Positions 1 to 11,272 are shown, counted from the stretch's first letter. The stretch: DNA of 64,000 nucleotides from Helicoverpa zea (GCF_022581195.2 NC_061466.1:2480001-2544000); one strand, 5' to 3'. Notes: generated by a model not told the origin, from the letters alone. Numbers and translations: made by a program.

Positions 1-640
1 TGTACACAATATAGATAACATTTTTTTGAGTGTATTTATAAGAAATACTCTTCATAAAGAATACAGATTAACTTTATACTATTGAATAATGATTGTATCT
101 TTTTTATTTTATTTGCATATGGTATTAAATGGGTCAAGTGTTAAGTTGAGAACTTTTTGTTGTTACTTAACCCTTTCAAGTGTCTTAGCCATATTTTGTT
201 TACACTGTTGTTCAGAGCTATTGACTTGAATTGGAATGTTGTTTTGCAGCCTCTCAACACTGTACAAGGAGACGATCTGCCAGCACACGTGTAAGAAGCA
301 GATTGTATCAATAAGAAGAGGAGCGTGCACAGAGATAGAGACGGTGAAAACCGCAGAGCTTGCAGGCATAAGACGTGAATTGGCAGGCATCAGTCCTAAC
401 CCTACATAACACAATAAAGGAATATCTGGATAGCAATTAAGATTTTGTTAGTGTATTGTTAGTTATTTGTGTTTAGTATTTCTTTGTTATTAATTTGTTA
501 TGTCAGGGTTAAAGTAAATAAAACTTTAAGCATATATTTTATTCTTTTATTAAACTCTCTTTTATTAAAAGTAATAATATCATGTCAAATTCTTAAAATC
601 GATAATTAATATAGTTCTAGTTGAACATGTTATGATGTGC
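1..640. other. AT-rich intergenic, no gene seen
   Basis: No coding region, RNA gene or clear repeat boundary was found here. The only long open frame (163-414, minus) has no recognisable motif and is probably chance. Confidence 0.5.
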
Positions 641-644
641 TCGA

Positions 645-1440
645 GTAGAACTTTGTCCTACCTATTCCTTCCAAAATGTGCACTAACAAAGCTCTGCAAA
701 GTTGTATCTGCCTTCAAGAGCTTTATCTATAGGTGTCATCATATGCTCCCTTAGAGCATACCCAGAGTCACCTAAAATAAATATGAAAATATGTGAATAA
801 CACTACTACTTAATTAATGATAATGATATAAATGGGAAAGTTTGGGGTACCGCTTTTATCCCAACTTGAATAAATATATTTAAAATGCAATAAAGTCAAA
901 CGTACCTAATAGATAAACTGTTTAATTCTGGAGACCTTCCAAGTGGCTTCTAACATCACACTCTCTCCGAATATAAGCATCATGTGTTGCTCCACCAAAT
1001 GACACATTCACATTTGTTATGGGTATAGCAATCACTGTCACATATCTGCAAAATAATAAAGGATTGATCAGCATCATAATAAACAACAGTCAATGCCTCA
1101 ATTAAATCATTGATGTTTAGTTCTTATAGGTACTTACAACTTGGGTGTTAAGAGAATGAAAATATTTTCGATTAAAATATTGTTCCTCATGCTCCAGAAG
1201 GTCTAACAATTACAATATGTGTTGTTTGGAGATAATAAAGGCACGAATTCCTGGCTCAACTCTTCGAAAAATTGCCGACTGAGTCGTGTGATTTCCTACA
1301 AACACTACGTCGGGAATTTTGCTAATATTTAATTGATTGCGCAAGCACTGCCGGTTCCTTCTTCTGTCTACACGATCTTCACGTAAATCTGCTTTGATTT
1401 AAAGCATTATTGTAGCCTTTGCCAATAATTTTCATACAAA
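645..1440 (-). pseudogene. Decayed PIF/Harbinger (HARBI1-like) transposase
   Basis: Three reverse-strand blocks read as pieces of a Harbinger DDE nuclease. About 1390-1240 gives RRRNRQCLRNQL followed by PDVVFVGNHTTQSAIFRRVEP. About 1050-930 gives FGGATHDAYIRRE then RSHLEGLQ. About 770-705 gives GDSGYALREHMMTPIDKALE. HARBI1-type proteins carry a (W/G)xxTHD block followed by GDxGY; that is family knowledge. Possible splice signals lie between the blocks, but stop codons interrupt them (after ISKQHIL, after LEGLQN and after NFAEL), so this copy cannot make a full protein. The flank at 1480-1690 contains repeated 'aattagagta' and 'acgaaatttcg' words that could be the element's terminal region. 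A domesticated gene is unlikely given the stops. Confidence 0.6.
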
Positions 1441-1479
1441 ATTCACAAAACGAAAACTAATACGAAAATCAAACGACAA

Positions 1480-1700
1480 CTCTTTTGGTTTCGTTGAATT
1501 TGAGGTTAAAATTCCGAAGTTTCGTCTGTCAAAATCAAATATTCGTTCGTAGCATTTCGAATTAGAGTAGGTTTATAGACAATAAACGTCAAACAATCTT
1601 CGTTCGTACGAAATTTCGGAACGAAATGGAACCGTGGTAAGAAGTTCGCGAAATTTCGTACGAAACTTCGTTTTTCGTTGAATTAGAGTAGACCCCCTGA
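1480..1700. repeat. Probable terminal region of the Harbinger element
   Basis: The words 'gaattagagtag' (twice) and 'acgaaatttcg'/'cgaaatttcg' (several times, partly inverted) form internal inverted repeats next to the transposase fragment. This fits a subterminal region. The opposite end was not found, so the element boundaries are unknown. Confidence 0.35.
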
Positions 1701-2199
1701 ATTCGAGTAACTACTACCTTCGACTGAATCGCGCCTCTTTCGGCCAGGTCTTCCCATTGTACTCACTAGTAATGCAATGTGTAAATGATTCAAAGCACAA
1801 CAAAATATATAACCAAACAAGTAAAGGATCACAACAATTTAAACATGCACATCAATTTGTAACAAATAAAAAGACCAACAATCACCAGACAATAAACGTA
1901 GCAATTTACATAAAAAATAAATAAACTTCTATCTATATTGTTCAAATTACTATAAAACGTAAGCAGAATAATGATTTAAATGTCTTAATTTTCAAAACAC
2001 CAACTATTCCAAATCACTTTACGTAGCTTATATGTGGGTAGTTCGAAGAAATAACAGCTAATACAATCTCCACTTGATAATGTCCAACTCTCGACTCTAG
2101 TAAAGTAATTAACACTTCGCACGTTCGCACGTCTTTGTTCTTGAGATATCCGAGTAGTAACAAGATAATGCTTCAACATCTGACCTTATAAATCCAGGG

Positions 2200-3475
2200 T
2201 CCAGGAGACTGCAGCATCAGGCACGTGGATAAACTTTGTCACTTCTGACTGTTGAAAGAAACCCAAAATGGACTCGCAAACTATGTATTATCGGATTACA
2301 CCAAGCTCAGAATTTACGAGAGACAACCTTCAACGTCGGTAGCCGGAACAAGAAGAAGGAAAAATCCGTACCATCCTACGGTGTTGCCATCACAAAATTA
2401 GTGAGGTGCACGTGAATTAGTCGATGTGACAGATACTATTATTAAATATTAAAATCGTCTATGTTTTCATAATCTAACATATGGTAGCAGTGGACAAAGG
2501 ACTCACCCCGCTATCGTTGGCAAATGAGAACTGGCGCAGACCTGTGGTACTAACTACCCATGATCGCAAGGAGGTATGGCAGAGCAAACAGCTACACGGA
2601 CGCTTCTTCGGGGCTCTTCATGGCCCCGATGTAGACTTCAATGCGTCCGTATCTTGGCTACGCTTCGGTGACTTGTTTGGAGAAACCGAAGGGTTTGTAT
2701 GTGCAATTATGGACGAAGTTATCCTTACGAATAACTACCGGAGATATATCGTGAAAGACGGGACGGTTGACATATGTCGGGCATGTCACCATCCGGGTGA
2801 GTCTATCAGACATATTATATCTGGTTGTTCTCGTTTGGCTAATGGTGAATATTTGCACAGACATAACCAAGTGGCCAAGATTATCCACCAGCAGCTTGCT
2901 CTGCAATACAACCTTGTAGACCTTGAGGTACCGTACTACAAGTATGCGCCCGACCCAGTTCTCGAAAAGGACCATATCACGTTGTACTGGGATCGATCTA
3001 TCATCACTGACAGGACTATTGTAGCTAATAAGCCTGATATTGTGGTGATAGATCGATCAGCGCGCCGCGCGATGATAGTCGATGTCGCCGTTCCGCATGA
3101 CGAGAACCTTGTGAAAGCTGAGAAAGAGAAACAAATAAAGTATCTCGACTTAGCGCACGAGGTTGTCGCCATGTGGAGTGTCGACACGGCTGTTGTTGTG
3201 CCGATTGTCGTTACGGCCAATGGTTTAATAGCCAAGAGCCTCGACGAACACCTCAGGAGGCTCTCGTTGGGCGGCTGGATCAAGGGACTGATTCAGAAGG
3301 CAGTACTCCTTGATACGGCACGTATTGTGAGGAGGTTTCTGTCTCTGGGACCCTAACCACCGGTACCTTGGACCCTGTGCCCGATATCGGTGGCAACCTA
3401 TTTTTTATATTTTTAAATGTTTTTTATTTTTATATTTAATATTTAAAAATGTAAATTATATGCTTGAAAATAAAT
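2200..3475 (+). mobile_element. 5'-truncated non-LTR retrotransposon, RLE type (3' part)
   Basis: The open frame 2481-3356 is followed by about 120 bp of AT-rich 3' UTR ending in 'aaaataaataaatacc', as expected for the 3' end of a LINE. The reverse transcriptase domain is missing, so only the C-terminal third of the element remains. The 5' boundary is uncertain and was placed in the unclassified sequence before the ORF. Confidence 0.5.
2481..3356 (+). CDS. C-terminal zinc knuckle and restriction-like endonuclease of an R2/R4-like LINE
   Basis: This is a 291-codon open frame. Residues 97-115 contain CRACHHPGESIRHIISGC, a C-x2-C...H...C knuckle typical of the region between the reverse transcriptase and the endonuclease of RLE-bearing LINEs. 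Residues 184-219 contain KPDIVVIDR, then RAMIVDVAVPHDENLVKAE, then EKQIKYLDL. This matches the PD...(D/E)xK-like nuclease core of R2, R4/Dong and related clades (family knowledge). The nuclease would nick the target DNA for reverse transcription. There is no reverse transcriptase upstream, so the piece is not autonomous, although the frame is fully open. The true start may be upstream of the ATG used here. Which RLE clade it belongs to cannot be decided by eye. Confidence 0.6.
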   Translation: MVAVDKGLTPLSLANENWRRPVVLTTHDRKEVWQSKQLHGRFFGALHGPDVDFNASVSWLRFGDLFGETEGFVCAIMDEVILTNNYRRYIVKDGTVDICRACHHPGESIRHIISGCSRLANGEYLHRHNQVAKIIHQQLALQYNLVDLEVPYYKYAPDPVLEKDHITLYWDRSIITDRTIVANKPDIVVIDRSARRAMIVDVAVPHDENLVKAEKEKQIKYLDLAHEVVAMWSVDTAVVVPIVVTANGLIAKSLDEHLRRLSLGGWIKGLIQKAVLLDTARIVRRFLSLGP

Positions 3476-3479
3476 AAAT

Positions 3480-4100
3480 ACCAATTATAAATAAATATAA
3501 TAAAAAATTCTTTATTTTCTCTTCAATTACAGTGTTAAGTACATTACAATACAGGTTGCTTTTGTAAGAGAATGGTGTCTGTTTAAGGTTACCCCTGTGT
3601 TACAGATCACCATTTATCCTTTTGAATGTTATACAGCACATTTTGTAAGGAGAGAGGCAAATAAAAATCCTAAAAACAACTATCTCTATTATCATAATGC
3701 CTGTATCACAAGTAATTTAAAATAAAATAGGAAAAAGCTAACAAACATAAGTCTCTGCACTTATTATTGCACATAAATATTTAGATATATAACCCAAAAC
3801 TTAACATATAATTATGGTTTCTTCCACTTAAAAATACACATTATCAAAGAATAAATAATAATAACACACATTTATTAACTTAATATTAAGAGTCACTTTT
3901 CTGTGGGAACAATTACATACACAAATATGGTGAACTTCTAATTTATAGTAACATTATATAGTAACTTAATTAATAGTGAAGTCATTTTGAGATCATGTAA
4001 TTTTCAATTACTTGCAAGAGTTAAAAATTGGCCTTAAAGACTAGATTAGAATATAGGTAGGGCAGATGAATCATTAGTCCTAGAAAGTTTTCTAGTTAGT
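3480..4100. other. AT-rich intergenic, no gene seen
   Basis: Low-complexity AT-rich DNA between two LINE fragments. No ORF, hairpin or RNA gene is evident. Confidence 0.5.
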
Positions 4101-4110
4101 AGAGTATATA

Positions 4111-7100
4111 TTTTTTTTTTTTTTTTTTTTTTTATCTTGTAGTTTTTTTTTTGTTTCATAATTTAGATAATATCAGTTTTATTTTATATATCGAATTTAC
4201 GTTTTGTTTTTAAATATTTCTTTTTTGTTTAATATCTAATTTTTATTAGTTAGGTTAGAGTATCTATAGTTCTTGTCTTATAATGAGGTTTTTTTACAAA
4301 CTTGTAAATAATTACTGATTTAACTTAGTTTATAGGTTTTAATAGTTTTTCTGTTGAATCATAATCTAAGTTTTGAAGCCATGTAGTCACTAGTCAGCTT
4401 CTTCTTACATTGTAATTTAGTGTTGGTAACGATATTTAATTTTTGGTTTATTTTATTGTAAAGGAATGTCCCAAGAAAACCAAAAAAAATATGCGAGAAA
4501 CTGGTGTTGTACCTGTTTATTGTGCATACAGTGGGGATCCTTTTATTCTGGGAATTATTAATTGAATTGTGTGTCAAAGAATGTTTTTTGAGAACTGTCA
4601 TTAGAATGAAGAGCTGTCTAACAGTCAAAACTTTGCAATGTTGATACAGTTCAAAGGTAGGATGTAGTCTGGGTAGAAAACAACTGACTTTTAATACAGC
4701 TCTTTGTGCACGTTCCAAGTTTATGAGTGTAGACTTGCTTGTACCACCCCAAGAAGTAATGCAATAGATAAGTAGCGATTGACAAAGTGCATAATATACT
4801 GACTTGATAACTGCTGTATCTGAGATATGGCGTATGGTTTTGAAAATGAAAATTAGCTTGCGGATTCTTTTAACAAGTGCATCGATATGTTGTTGAAAAT
4901 TCAGGTGGTCATCAATGAGAACTCCAAGGTATCTAATACAAGTGGTTTTAGTTAATTTAGGACATGCACATGAGCTATATAAGTCACAGTAATGTGCATA
5001 AAGGTTTAGATTTGGTTGTTCATTACTTCTTTATGTATAAGTCATATATTTTGTTTTGTCTACATTTAAGGTTAAGAGATTATCATAAAGCCATCTGTAA
5101 ACTAAATTGAATCCGGTCTGTGCGTGAGAATAAACCTCATTCCATGAATCGCCGTCGAATAATAAAGCCGTATCATCTGCAAAAGTAATAATTTTACCAT
5201 TTTGCAGGTTGATTTTGCATAAGTCATTGATATAGACAAGAAATAATGTGGGTCCTAGAATACTTCCTTGAGGTACTCCATACTCATTTGGTAGTTCATT
5301 ACTAAGCCAGTGATCTATTTTTACGCTTTGAGTCCTGTCAGATAGGTAATCTGAAAACAATTGTAGTGGTAGACTTCTAACTCCTAATTTTTCTAATTTA
5401 TTTAACAAGATTGGGACAGACACTGTATCAAAGGCTTTAGCTAGATCAAGATAGATAGCAATTATTTTCTTTTTATTGTCAAGCCCATGTACTATATGAT
5501 CAGTTAGATCGTGGACCGCATCCGCAGTAGATCTACCTGAGCGAAAACCAAATTGCGACGAGGATAAAAGATTATTATTTTCTAAGAAATTGACTAGTCT
5601 ATTGTTTATTAACCTTTCTAGGATTTTTGATAGTGTTGGAAGTATAGATATGGGTCTGTAGTTGTTTACACAGTGTCTGTCACCGCTCTTATATACAGGT
5701 ACAATTCTTGATCTCTTAAAAGCTCGTGGGAATTTTCCAGTGGAGAAGGCAAGATTGCAAATATATGTCAGAGGTGGGACAACTATGTCCGAAAAGCGTT
5801 TGAGAAAGATCCCAGATATATTATCTAATCCTACAGCACAGTCATTGCGCAAATTTGTAATTAATGTTTTAATTTCATCTTCGTCCGTCGGAAGGAGAAC
5901 GAGAGATTTATGAGAAGCGGAATCGAATTGAATGTTTTGGTGTTGAGTGGAATATTGGATTTGGTTCGAAAGTAGCTTTTCAGAAAGATTTTTGCCTATA
6001 TTGGCAAAAAATGAGTTTACGTTATTAATAGACTCAGCAGGTGTCTTATCCGATATCAGTTCTGTTGGTGATTGACGAATTTTATTAGTAAACGTTATAT
6101 TTTTAATAGCTTCCCATATTTTTTTTGTATTTTTACCGGCCTTGTTGATGGAATCTTTTTCGTAATTCCTCTTGACTTTTTTCAAAATATTATTACAAAA
6201 ATTTCTGTATCTCCTTGATGTAACCTGTATTATATTATTGTCTGGATACTTTAGCGCTTTTTGATACAGTTTGTCTCGGTTTCGCATGCATCTTAAAAGA
6301 CCGGGAGTAATCCAAGGCTTTAAAATTGTTTTCCGTCTAGGTGTTTTTAGTATTGTAGTATTTTTATCAATAGCCTGATTTAAGGAGTCAATTAATAGAT
6401 CTGTAGCTTTATTAACATCAGTGATGCTGTAAATATTATTAAACTCTAGGTTTTTTAGGTCTCTGTTTAGGCCTTCTTCATCAACACGTTTTATAGTTCT
6501 CGAGCCTTGTCCTTGTAGTCGTATTCTGTCAATAAATAAAATAACACTGTTATGATCTGTAATAATATATGTCTGTGCGACATAACAGTGTGCCTCTAAT
6601 TTAGTCTTTAACATAACATGGTCCAGACAGGTGCGGTTATGTGTAGGGATGGTGTGAGCTGGCAGCATACCGTGCGAAGCTATTAAATTAAGGTAGTGTA
6701 GAGATCTTGTATCAGGGGTATTGTCTATGATATCAATATTAATATCTCCTATTACAACAACATTCTTAAAACTAGTGAGGTTATTTAGGCATCTATCAAG
6801 CGAGATCAAAAAGTTTTCTATGTTTTTATGACTAGGTGGGCGGTAAATTGCAACTATAGCCGTATCAATTTTTGTTTTAATTATAAGACAGTTTGCATCC
6901 TGTATGTCTGGTTCTTCAATACTAATTTGTTTGTCCTGTTGATAGTAAATAATTACACCTTCATTTTGTGTCAAATTGTTAAGGGTGTGGTGAGATTTAT
7001 ATCCCGCAATTTCAGGTATGTAAGGATTACGCATTAGCCAGCATTCAGTTAAAATTACCACATCCCAATCAATTTTGGAACGCGCAAGTAATGTCTGTAG

Positions 7101-7290
7101 GTTGGCAAAATTACAGTTTATACTTCGAATGTTTTGGCTAAAAATTTTTAGAGTTGAGTTGGGGTTTTTTAATAAGGTATGGCATTCTTCAATATCACCC
7201 GATGCAGAATGTGCTACTGATACAGAGTCTAGGTCTTCGTTTAAATTTACTGAAAAATTTGCCATTATCAACTAACAAAGTAGGTATTTT
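4111..7290 (-). mobile_element. Non-LTR retrotransposon (APE/RT LINE, jockey/CR1-like)
   Basis: The element lies on the minus strand. Its 3' end is marked by a run of 23 T on the plus strand (4111-4133), which is a poly(A) tail on the element strand. About 225 bp of 3' UTR follows the ORF2 stop. There is no ORF1, so the copy is 5'-truncated near 7290 or lacks that ORF. A clear target-site duplication was not identified. The AT-rich repeats around 7290-7340 obscure the 5' junction. Confidence 0.7.
4359..7271 (-). pseudogene. LINE ORF2: endonuclease and reverse transcriptase, one in-frame stop
   Basis: The frame has 971 codons from the ATG at 7271, broken only by a TAA at 5031-5033 after the motif LNVDKTKYMTYT. 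Reading continues in the same frame downstream. The N-terminal third is an APE-type endonuclease: SQNIRSINCN, then DVVILTECW, VAIYRPPS, VVVIGDINIDI and ITDHNSVILF. The middle is reverse transcriptase: VNNYRPISILPTLSKILERL, SSSQFGFRSGRSTAD, AIYLDLAKAFDTV, YGVPQGSILGPTLF and the catalytic FADD in ITFADDTALL. After the stop come CIRYLGVLIDDHLNF and LIYCITSWGGTSKS, the usual C-terminal thumb region. In life the enzyme nicks DNA and copies its own RNA into the nick. The disruption lies after the catalytic domains, and the copy appears young. Its clade (jockey, CR1 or Rex-like) is a judgement by eye. Confidence 0.8.
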
Positions 7291-7378
7291 AAATAAAACA
7301 TTTACAAACTACAAATAAAACATTTACAAATTACAAACCTATCAAATATATACATATATATATAGGTGCCGGTGCTAT

Positions 7379-7565
7379 GATAGGTGCCGGGCCGTGTCCG
7401 GGCTTTTACGAAATTCTAAAGACGAGCGTGGTTTGTGGCCCGGACGGGCCACGGATCATGCACTGTGTAATATAAACTGCTTCATACAAAATGTATGTAA
7501 CATTTCATATCCGTGCCCCGTACGAGCCACGTACATGGCACGCCCCGGACACGGCCCAGCCTAAT
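7379..7565. repeat. GC-rich imperfect fold-back element (MITE-like)
   Basis: The outer arms are 'gccgggccgtgtccgggc' near 7386-7403 and 'gccccggacacggcccagc' near 7541-7560. Nested inside are 'gtggcccggacgggccac' (about 7435-7453) and its near-complement 'gtgccccgtacgagccac' (about 7513-7530). The GC-rich arms stand out from AT-rich surroundings. No coding capacity or certain target-site duplication was seen. Confidence 0.5.
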
Positions 7566-7699
7566 ATAAATCATCCCTTAGACGGGAGGAGGATATTGAT
7601 ATACCTTCAGCTTCGTATATTTTACTCATCCACTTGTAGGTACGTGCGGGCTCAGAATTATACCAACTCTCAACAGTCCGGGACCACGTGACACGAGAC

Positions 7700-8499
7700 A
7701 CCTCGGAGCGCTGTGTCACCTCGCGATGGAAGAAGTAATTTTTTTGCATGTGCATAGCCTCCCACTGCGATTTCCTCATGATTATTAGAAAAGATCATGA
7801 CAACTGTATGTAATTATTAAAAAATGTGTGTAAAAATTTATTTGATGGAAGTGGAAAGGATGGATGATGGAAATAAAAGGACTGGAGGGATAGGATACTG
7901 CCTTTGCAGTGTAGGTATCTACTTTCTAATGTAGAATTAAACACTTAGCAAAAAAACAATGGTTGTCTGTAGAATTTGCTTATATTTTTACAAGAGTGAG
8001 ATTGTTTTCTGGATAATATGGCTGCAGCAATTATGTCCTTAAATTATATCAATGAGCTGCCGCTTCAGACCAATTAATTACTCCATACTCTTGCAGGTAG
8101 GCCTTCTTCTTCTTGTCGAGTGACTGCTGATGCTTCTTAGCGAGTGAGCTGATGTTTTTAATTCCTAAAAAGCCCTGGTGTCAGAGTTTTCTCAATTCCG
8201 ACTGACGGCCTCTGACGTAGAATTATTACAACGACTACAAAAATGTACCAAGTAGCGTTCGGGGATACCGGCTTTAGGTCCTAGGCATCGGTGGTGTAAT
8301 ACCGCCAACTTCCCGAAATCCAGACTCCGGGCTGCTTCGTGAAAGTTAGGTAAGTAGGTAGTTACCTTTTTTCCTAATTCTGCATAACTTACATCTATGT
8401 CAATGTCGACAAAAACTTAATTCGCTAAAACTCAGGTACTTTGTAGGAAAGTTTATGGAATAGACAAGTTTTAAAACCGATTCCCATAATTTTAGTGGA
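7700..8499. other. Intergenic, no gene seen
   Basis: Nothing recognisable beyond short low-complexity tracts. It includes the region just beyond the stop of the minus-strand membrane-protein gene, so part may be its 3' UTR. No clear polyadenylation signal was chosen. Confidence 0.4.
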
Positions 8500-10870
8500 T
8501 TAGGGAAGAGTGAATTTTGGTTCTGTGATTATATTTTTAACTCTTGGTACTTTGAAAGTGGCGGGTAGGTCTTCGTAAGTGACATCGTCAATAATAACAA
8601 TAGGTTTGGCTCGTCTTCGTCCGCATTCGTAAAACAGGTAACATATAATACCAGCTACTATGAGACTAAGCGCAGCCACCATGGCTATGGTAAACGGGTT
8701 CCAAAAACCATTTTGCACCGGGCTATTATCTGGGTTTTCGGTGGTAGCTTCTGTTGTTGTTGTGGTCTGTTCTGTGGTCGATGTAGTCTTTTCTGTTGTC
8801 GTTGTTGTAGATGTCGATTTTGTGGGCTCAGGTTCAGGCTCAGGTTCAGGCTCTGGTTCAGGTTCAGGCTCAGGCTCAGGCTCAGGTTCAGGCTCAGGTT
8901 CAGGTTCTGGTTCAGGTTCTGGTTCAGGTTCAGGCTCAGGCTCAGGTTCAGGCTCAGGTTCAGGCTCAGGTTCAGGCTCAGGTTCAGGCTCTGGTTCAGG
9001 TTCAGGTTCAGGCTCAGGTTCAGGTTCAGGCTCTGGTTCAGGTTCAGGTTCTGGTTCAGGCTCAGGTTCAGGCTCTGGTTCAGGATCAGGTTCAGGTTCA
9101 GGTTCAGGCTCAGGTTCAGGCTCGGGTTCAGGTTCAGGCTCAGGTTCTGGTTCAGGCTCAGGTTCAGGTTCAGGCTCTGGTTCAGGTTCAGGCTCAGGTT
9201 TAGGTTCAGGCTCAGGTTCAGGTTCAGGTACATCATCATAAAAAGGACATAAACTCTCATCCATATCTGGAGGTATGTAGCGGAATGAATCCACTAATAC
9301 AATTGAATCTTCATGCGCCATGCCCATGATGGATACCTGTAACAAAGGAAATAGAGGTTAATTCTAATCTACTAGGTTTTGTTAACTTGTCTGAGTGGCT
9401 AAACCAAAGATGTCCTCCAGATGACCTCCAAAATGGCAATGTGGGTGTATCAGTCGGAAATTTATCATGTAGGTACCTGTCTATACAAAACATTTTAATA
9501 TACTTACATAGTTTCAAACAACATAATTTAAAAGTTAGCTCTCGAAATGATGGCTTGAAGTTTTTGGCGAGATCTAACTGTAGTCGATTTTATTAAAATT
9601 AGGTCACATATTTATTAGCTATGGTGCAATGCCCAGAAAAACAGAGGTAAGTATACCGAATGTAAATTCCTAGTAAATACCTAGCTAATGCGATCGGTGT
9701 TAGGCCTCATTTACGGAGACGCGGGGCGTCTCGCGTTGGTTGTGGCGTGGCGTCCCGCGGCGCATCGGACGTTTTTTTTGTTTACGGTGGGGCGGCGCGT
9801 GAAGCGGCACGCATCATCGCACACATAAACACAAACTTATAGCGATATACGACCATGTTCATAGAGAAGCGAGACGGGAAGCGTGGCGGTGCCCGCCGCG
9901 GCGCCCGCGGCGAATCCTCTAGCTAGCGTGTAGCGAAGCACGCGGCGGGTATAGCGGCGGCGAACGCTCGCCTCGATCAAATCGACTAGTTTAGATTCCG
10001 CCTCGGACATAGCTTCATCAAGAATTTGCTGCGTGGGATACGTCGGTGCTATCCGCGGGCTCGGCCGCAAAAAACGCCCTAAATCAAACAAACGCGTCTA
10101 AAATCGCTTCTCAGTAAACGCACATATATGCAACGCCAAATATTTGAATTCAGTGCGGGCCCCACCGCTCAACGCAACGCGCGACGCCCCGCGTCTCCGT
10201 AAATGAGGCCTAATGTACTCAATCATTAATTCATCACTAAATAGCCAGTTTAATAACACCGTTGAACGCAGGCACTATGGATTACCTAGTGGCAAAACTC
10301 GTAGTTATCACCGTAGAACAAATGGTTACTCTTTAGCTACTTATGTAGGTATTTTGGGAAGAGAGTTAATTGATACGCGCGCTAAACTCTGCAAATGTTA
10401 ATAATACTCACATATCCTTCAAAAGGAGTTAAACCAGATACAGTCATCGTCATTGTACTCCACTCGGTCTGAAAACCAGGCTCCTGAGGCGAATTCGAAA
10501 TCAAACCTACTACTTTATCTTCAGTATCTTCATCTATTTCATTAGCGAACACCATAATCATGTCGTTGTGGTCCGTAACCTCCATATGAATCTTTATGTC
10601 AATCCTACCTCCGGGGACCATGGGAAACGCAAATGAAGATACACAACTCATAGATGTTCGAGGGGTCATAAAAGAGGCACTGTGCGGATTTTGTACTGGT
10701 AATGTTAAATCTTCGTATCGTCCAATATGCCAGAACAACGTGTTGTCACACTGTCCTCTGCTATTAGTAAATACATCGTAGAAATCGTCTTCTTCAAAAT
10801 TGTATCTCACACAAAAATCACTGAAGGCGTAAGCCACTAGAACTAATATTATAAAAACTTTGTCTATCAT
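8500..10870 (-). CDS. MAM-like type I membrane protein with (Glu-Pro)n stalk
   Basis: Two coding exons, 10870-10412 (153 codons) and 9336-8500 (278 residues plus stop), are joined in phase 0 (GTGAGT donor, TTACAG acceptor) to give 431 residues. Residues 1-20 are a hydrophobic signal peptide (MIDKVFIILVLVAYAFSDFC). The ectodomain to about residue 190 has motifs RYNFEEDDFYDVF, MSCVSSFAFPMVPGGRIDI, FEGYVSIMGMAHEDS and VLVDSFRYIPP, with cysteines before the fold, at GQC, at MSC and at ESLC. This order resembles a MAM domain (inference). An (EP)n stalk of about 67 repeats, a Thr-rich linker, a helix (FTIAMVAALSLIVAGIICYL) and a tail with GRRRAK and VTYEDLPATFKVPRV follow. YEDL fits a YxxPhi sorting motif. 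Paralog at 55214-59790. Ligand and function are unknown. Confidence 0.7.
8824..9228 (-). repeat. Hexanucleotide array coding (Glu-Pro)n
   Basis: About 67 tandem 6-bp units (plus strand 'ggctca', 'ggttca' or 'ggttct') encode Glu-Pro on the minus strand, with one Lys and one Asp replacing Glu. Units use alternative Glu and Pro codons in blocks, which suggests repeated slippage or unequal exchange. The product would be a stiff, strongly acidic polyproline-like stalk between the ectodomain and the membrane. Confidence 0.9.
9703..10210. mobile_element. 508-bp non-autonomous TIR element within an intron
   Basis: The termini are perfect 28-bp inverted repeats beginning GGCCTCATTTACGGAGACGC (9703-9730 and 10183-10210). 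Weaker similarity continues about 15 bp further in. The element is flanked by TA on both sides (9701-9702 and 10211-10212). The interior is GC-rich compared with the host gene, and its short minus-strand open frame (9837-10091) has no known domain. It sits wholly inside the intron of the MAM-like gene. Superfamily is undetermined: the TA flank allows Tc1/mariner-like, and 'tta/taa' context would also suit a Harbinger relative. Confidence 0.8.
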
Positions 10871-10919
10871 TTCTTACACAACACTCAGCACTTACAGCGA
10901 ATGGTCACCAAATCTTATG

Positions 10920-10965
10920 TCAAGATACTCAATTATTCATTACGGATATGGATAAGATATCGTTT
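10920..10965 (-). promoter_or_regulatory. GATA-containing upstream block of the (EP)n gene
   Basis: On the minus strand this reads TATCTTATCCATATCC followed by AATAATTGAGTATCTTG, about 55-95 bp before the ATG at 10870. Similar blocks precede the other two family first exons (12595-12632 and 59870-59907). TTATC/GATAA words match insect GATA-factor sites. Conservation in an otherwise AT-rich flank supports a regulatory role (inference). Confidence 0.5.
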
Positions 10966-11272
10966 ATTATAATAATATTAATTATACGGACATTTTCAAC
11001 TGGTACCTATCTTATCTTTTTATTCCTGCTCTGCTGGAATTTACGACGGCTCTACATATTTGTCTGTAGGTAGTACTAGCTAGCCGCCCCGGATTCGCAT
11101 GGGAGAATTTGATTTTTCTTTAATTTTTGCTACAAATATAAACGTGAAAAATAAGTAGATAAACTAGGTCGGAAAGAATTGAAACAGATCCTTGCGATTT
11201 TCAATTAAATGTGAATTAAAATGACTTGCATATACTCCGTCAAGATAAAAATCGTTTCTGCAGTTAAGTACA

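Noticed and set aside
5662..7275. Plus-strand small frames within the LINE
   Set aside because: Antisense shadows of the reverse transcriptase and endonuclease frame.
8660..9260. Several long frames (GSGSGS, RFRLRF, QVQAQV, LNLNLS) over the EP array
   Set aside because: They arise from the same 6-bp repeat read in other frames.
9837..10091. 84-codon frame inside the intronic TIR element
   Set aside because: No known domain; open by GC-rich composition of the element.
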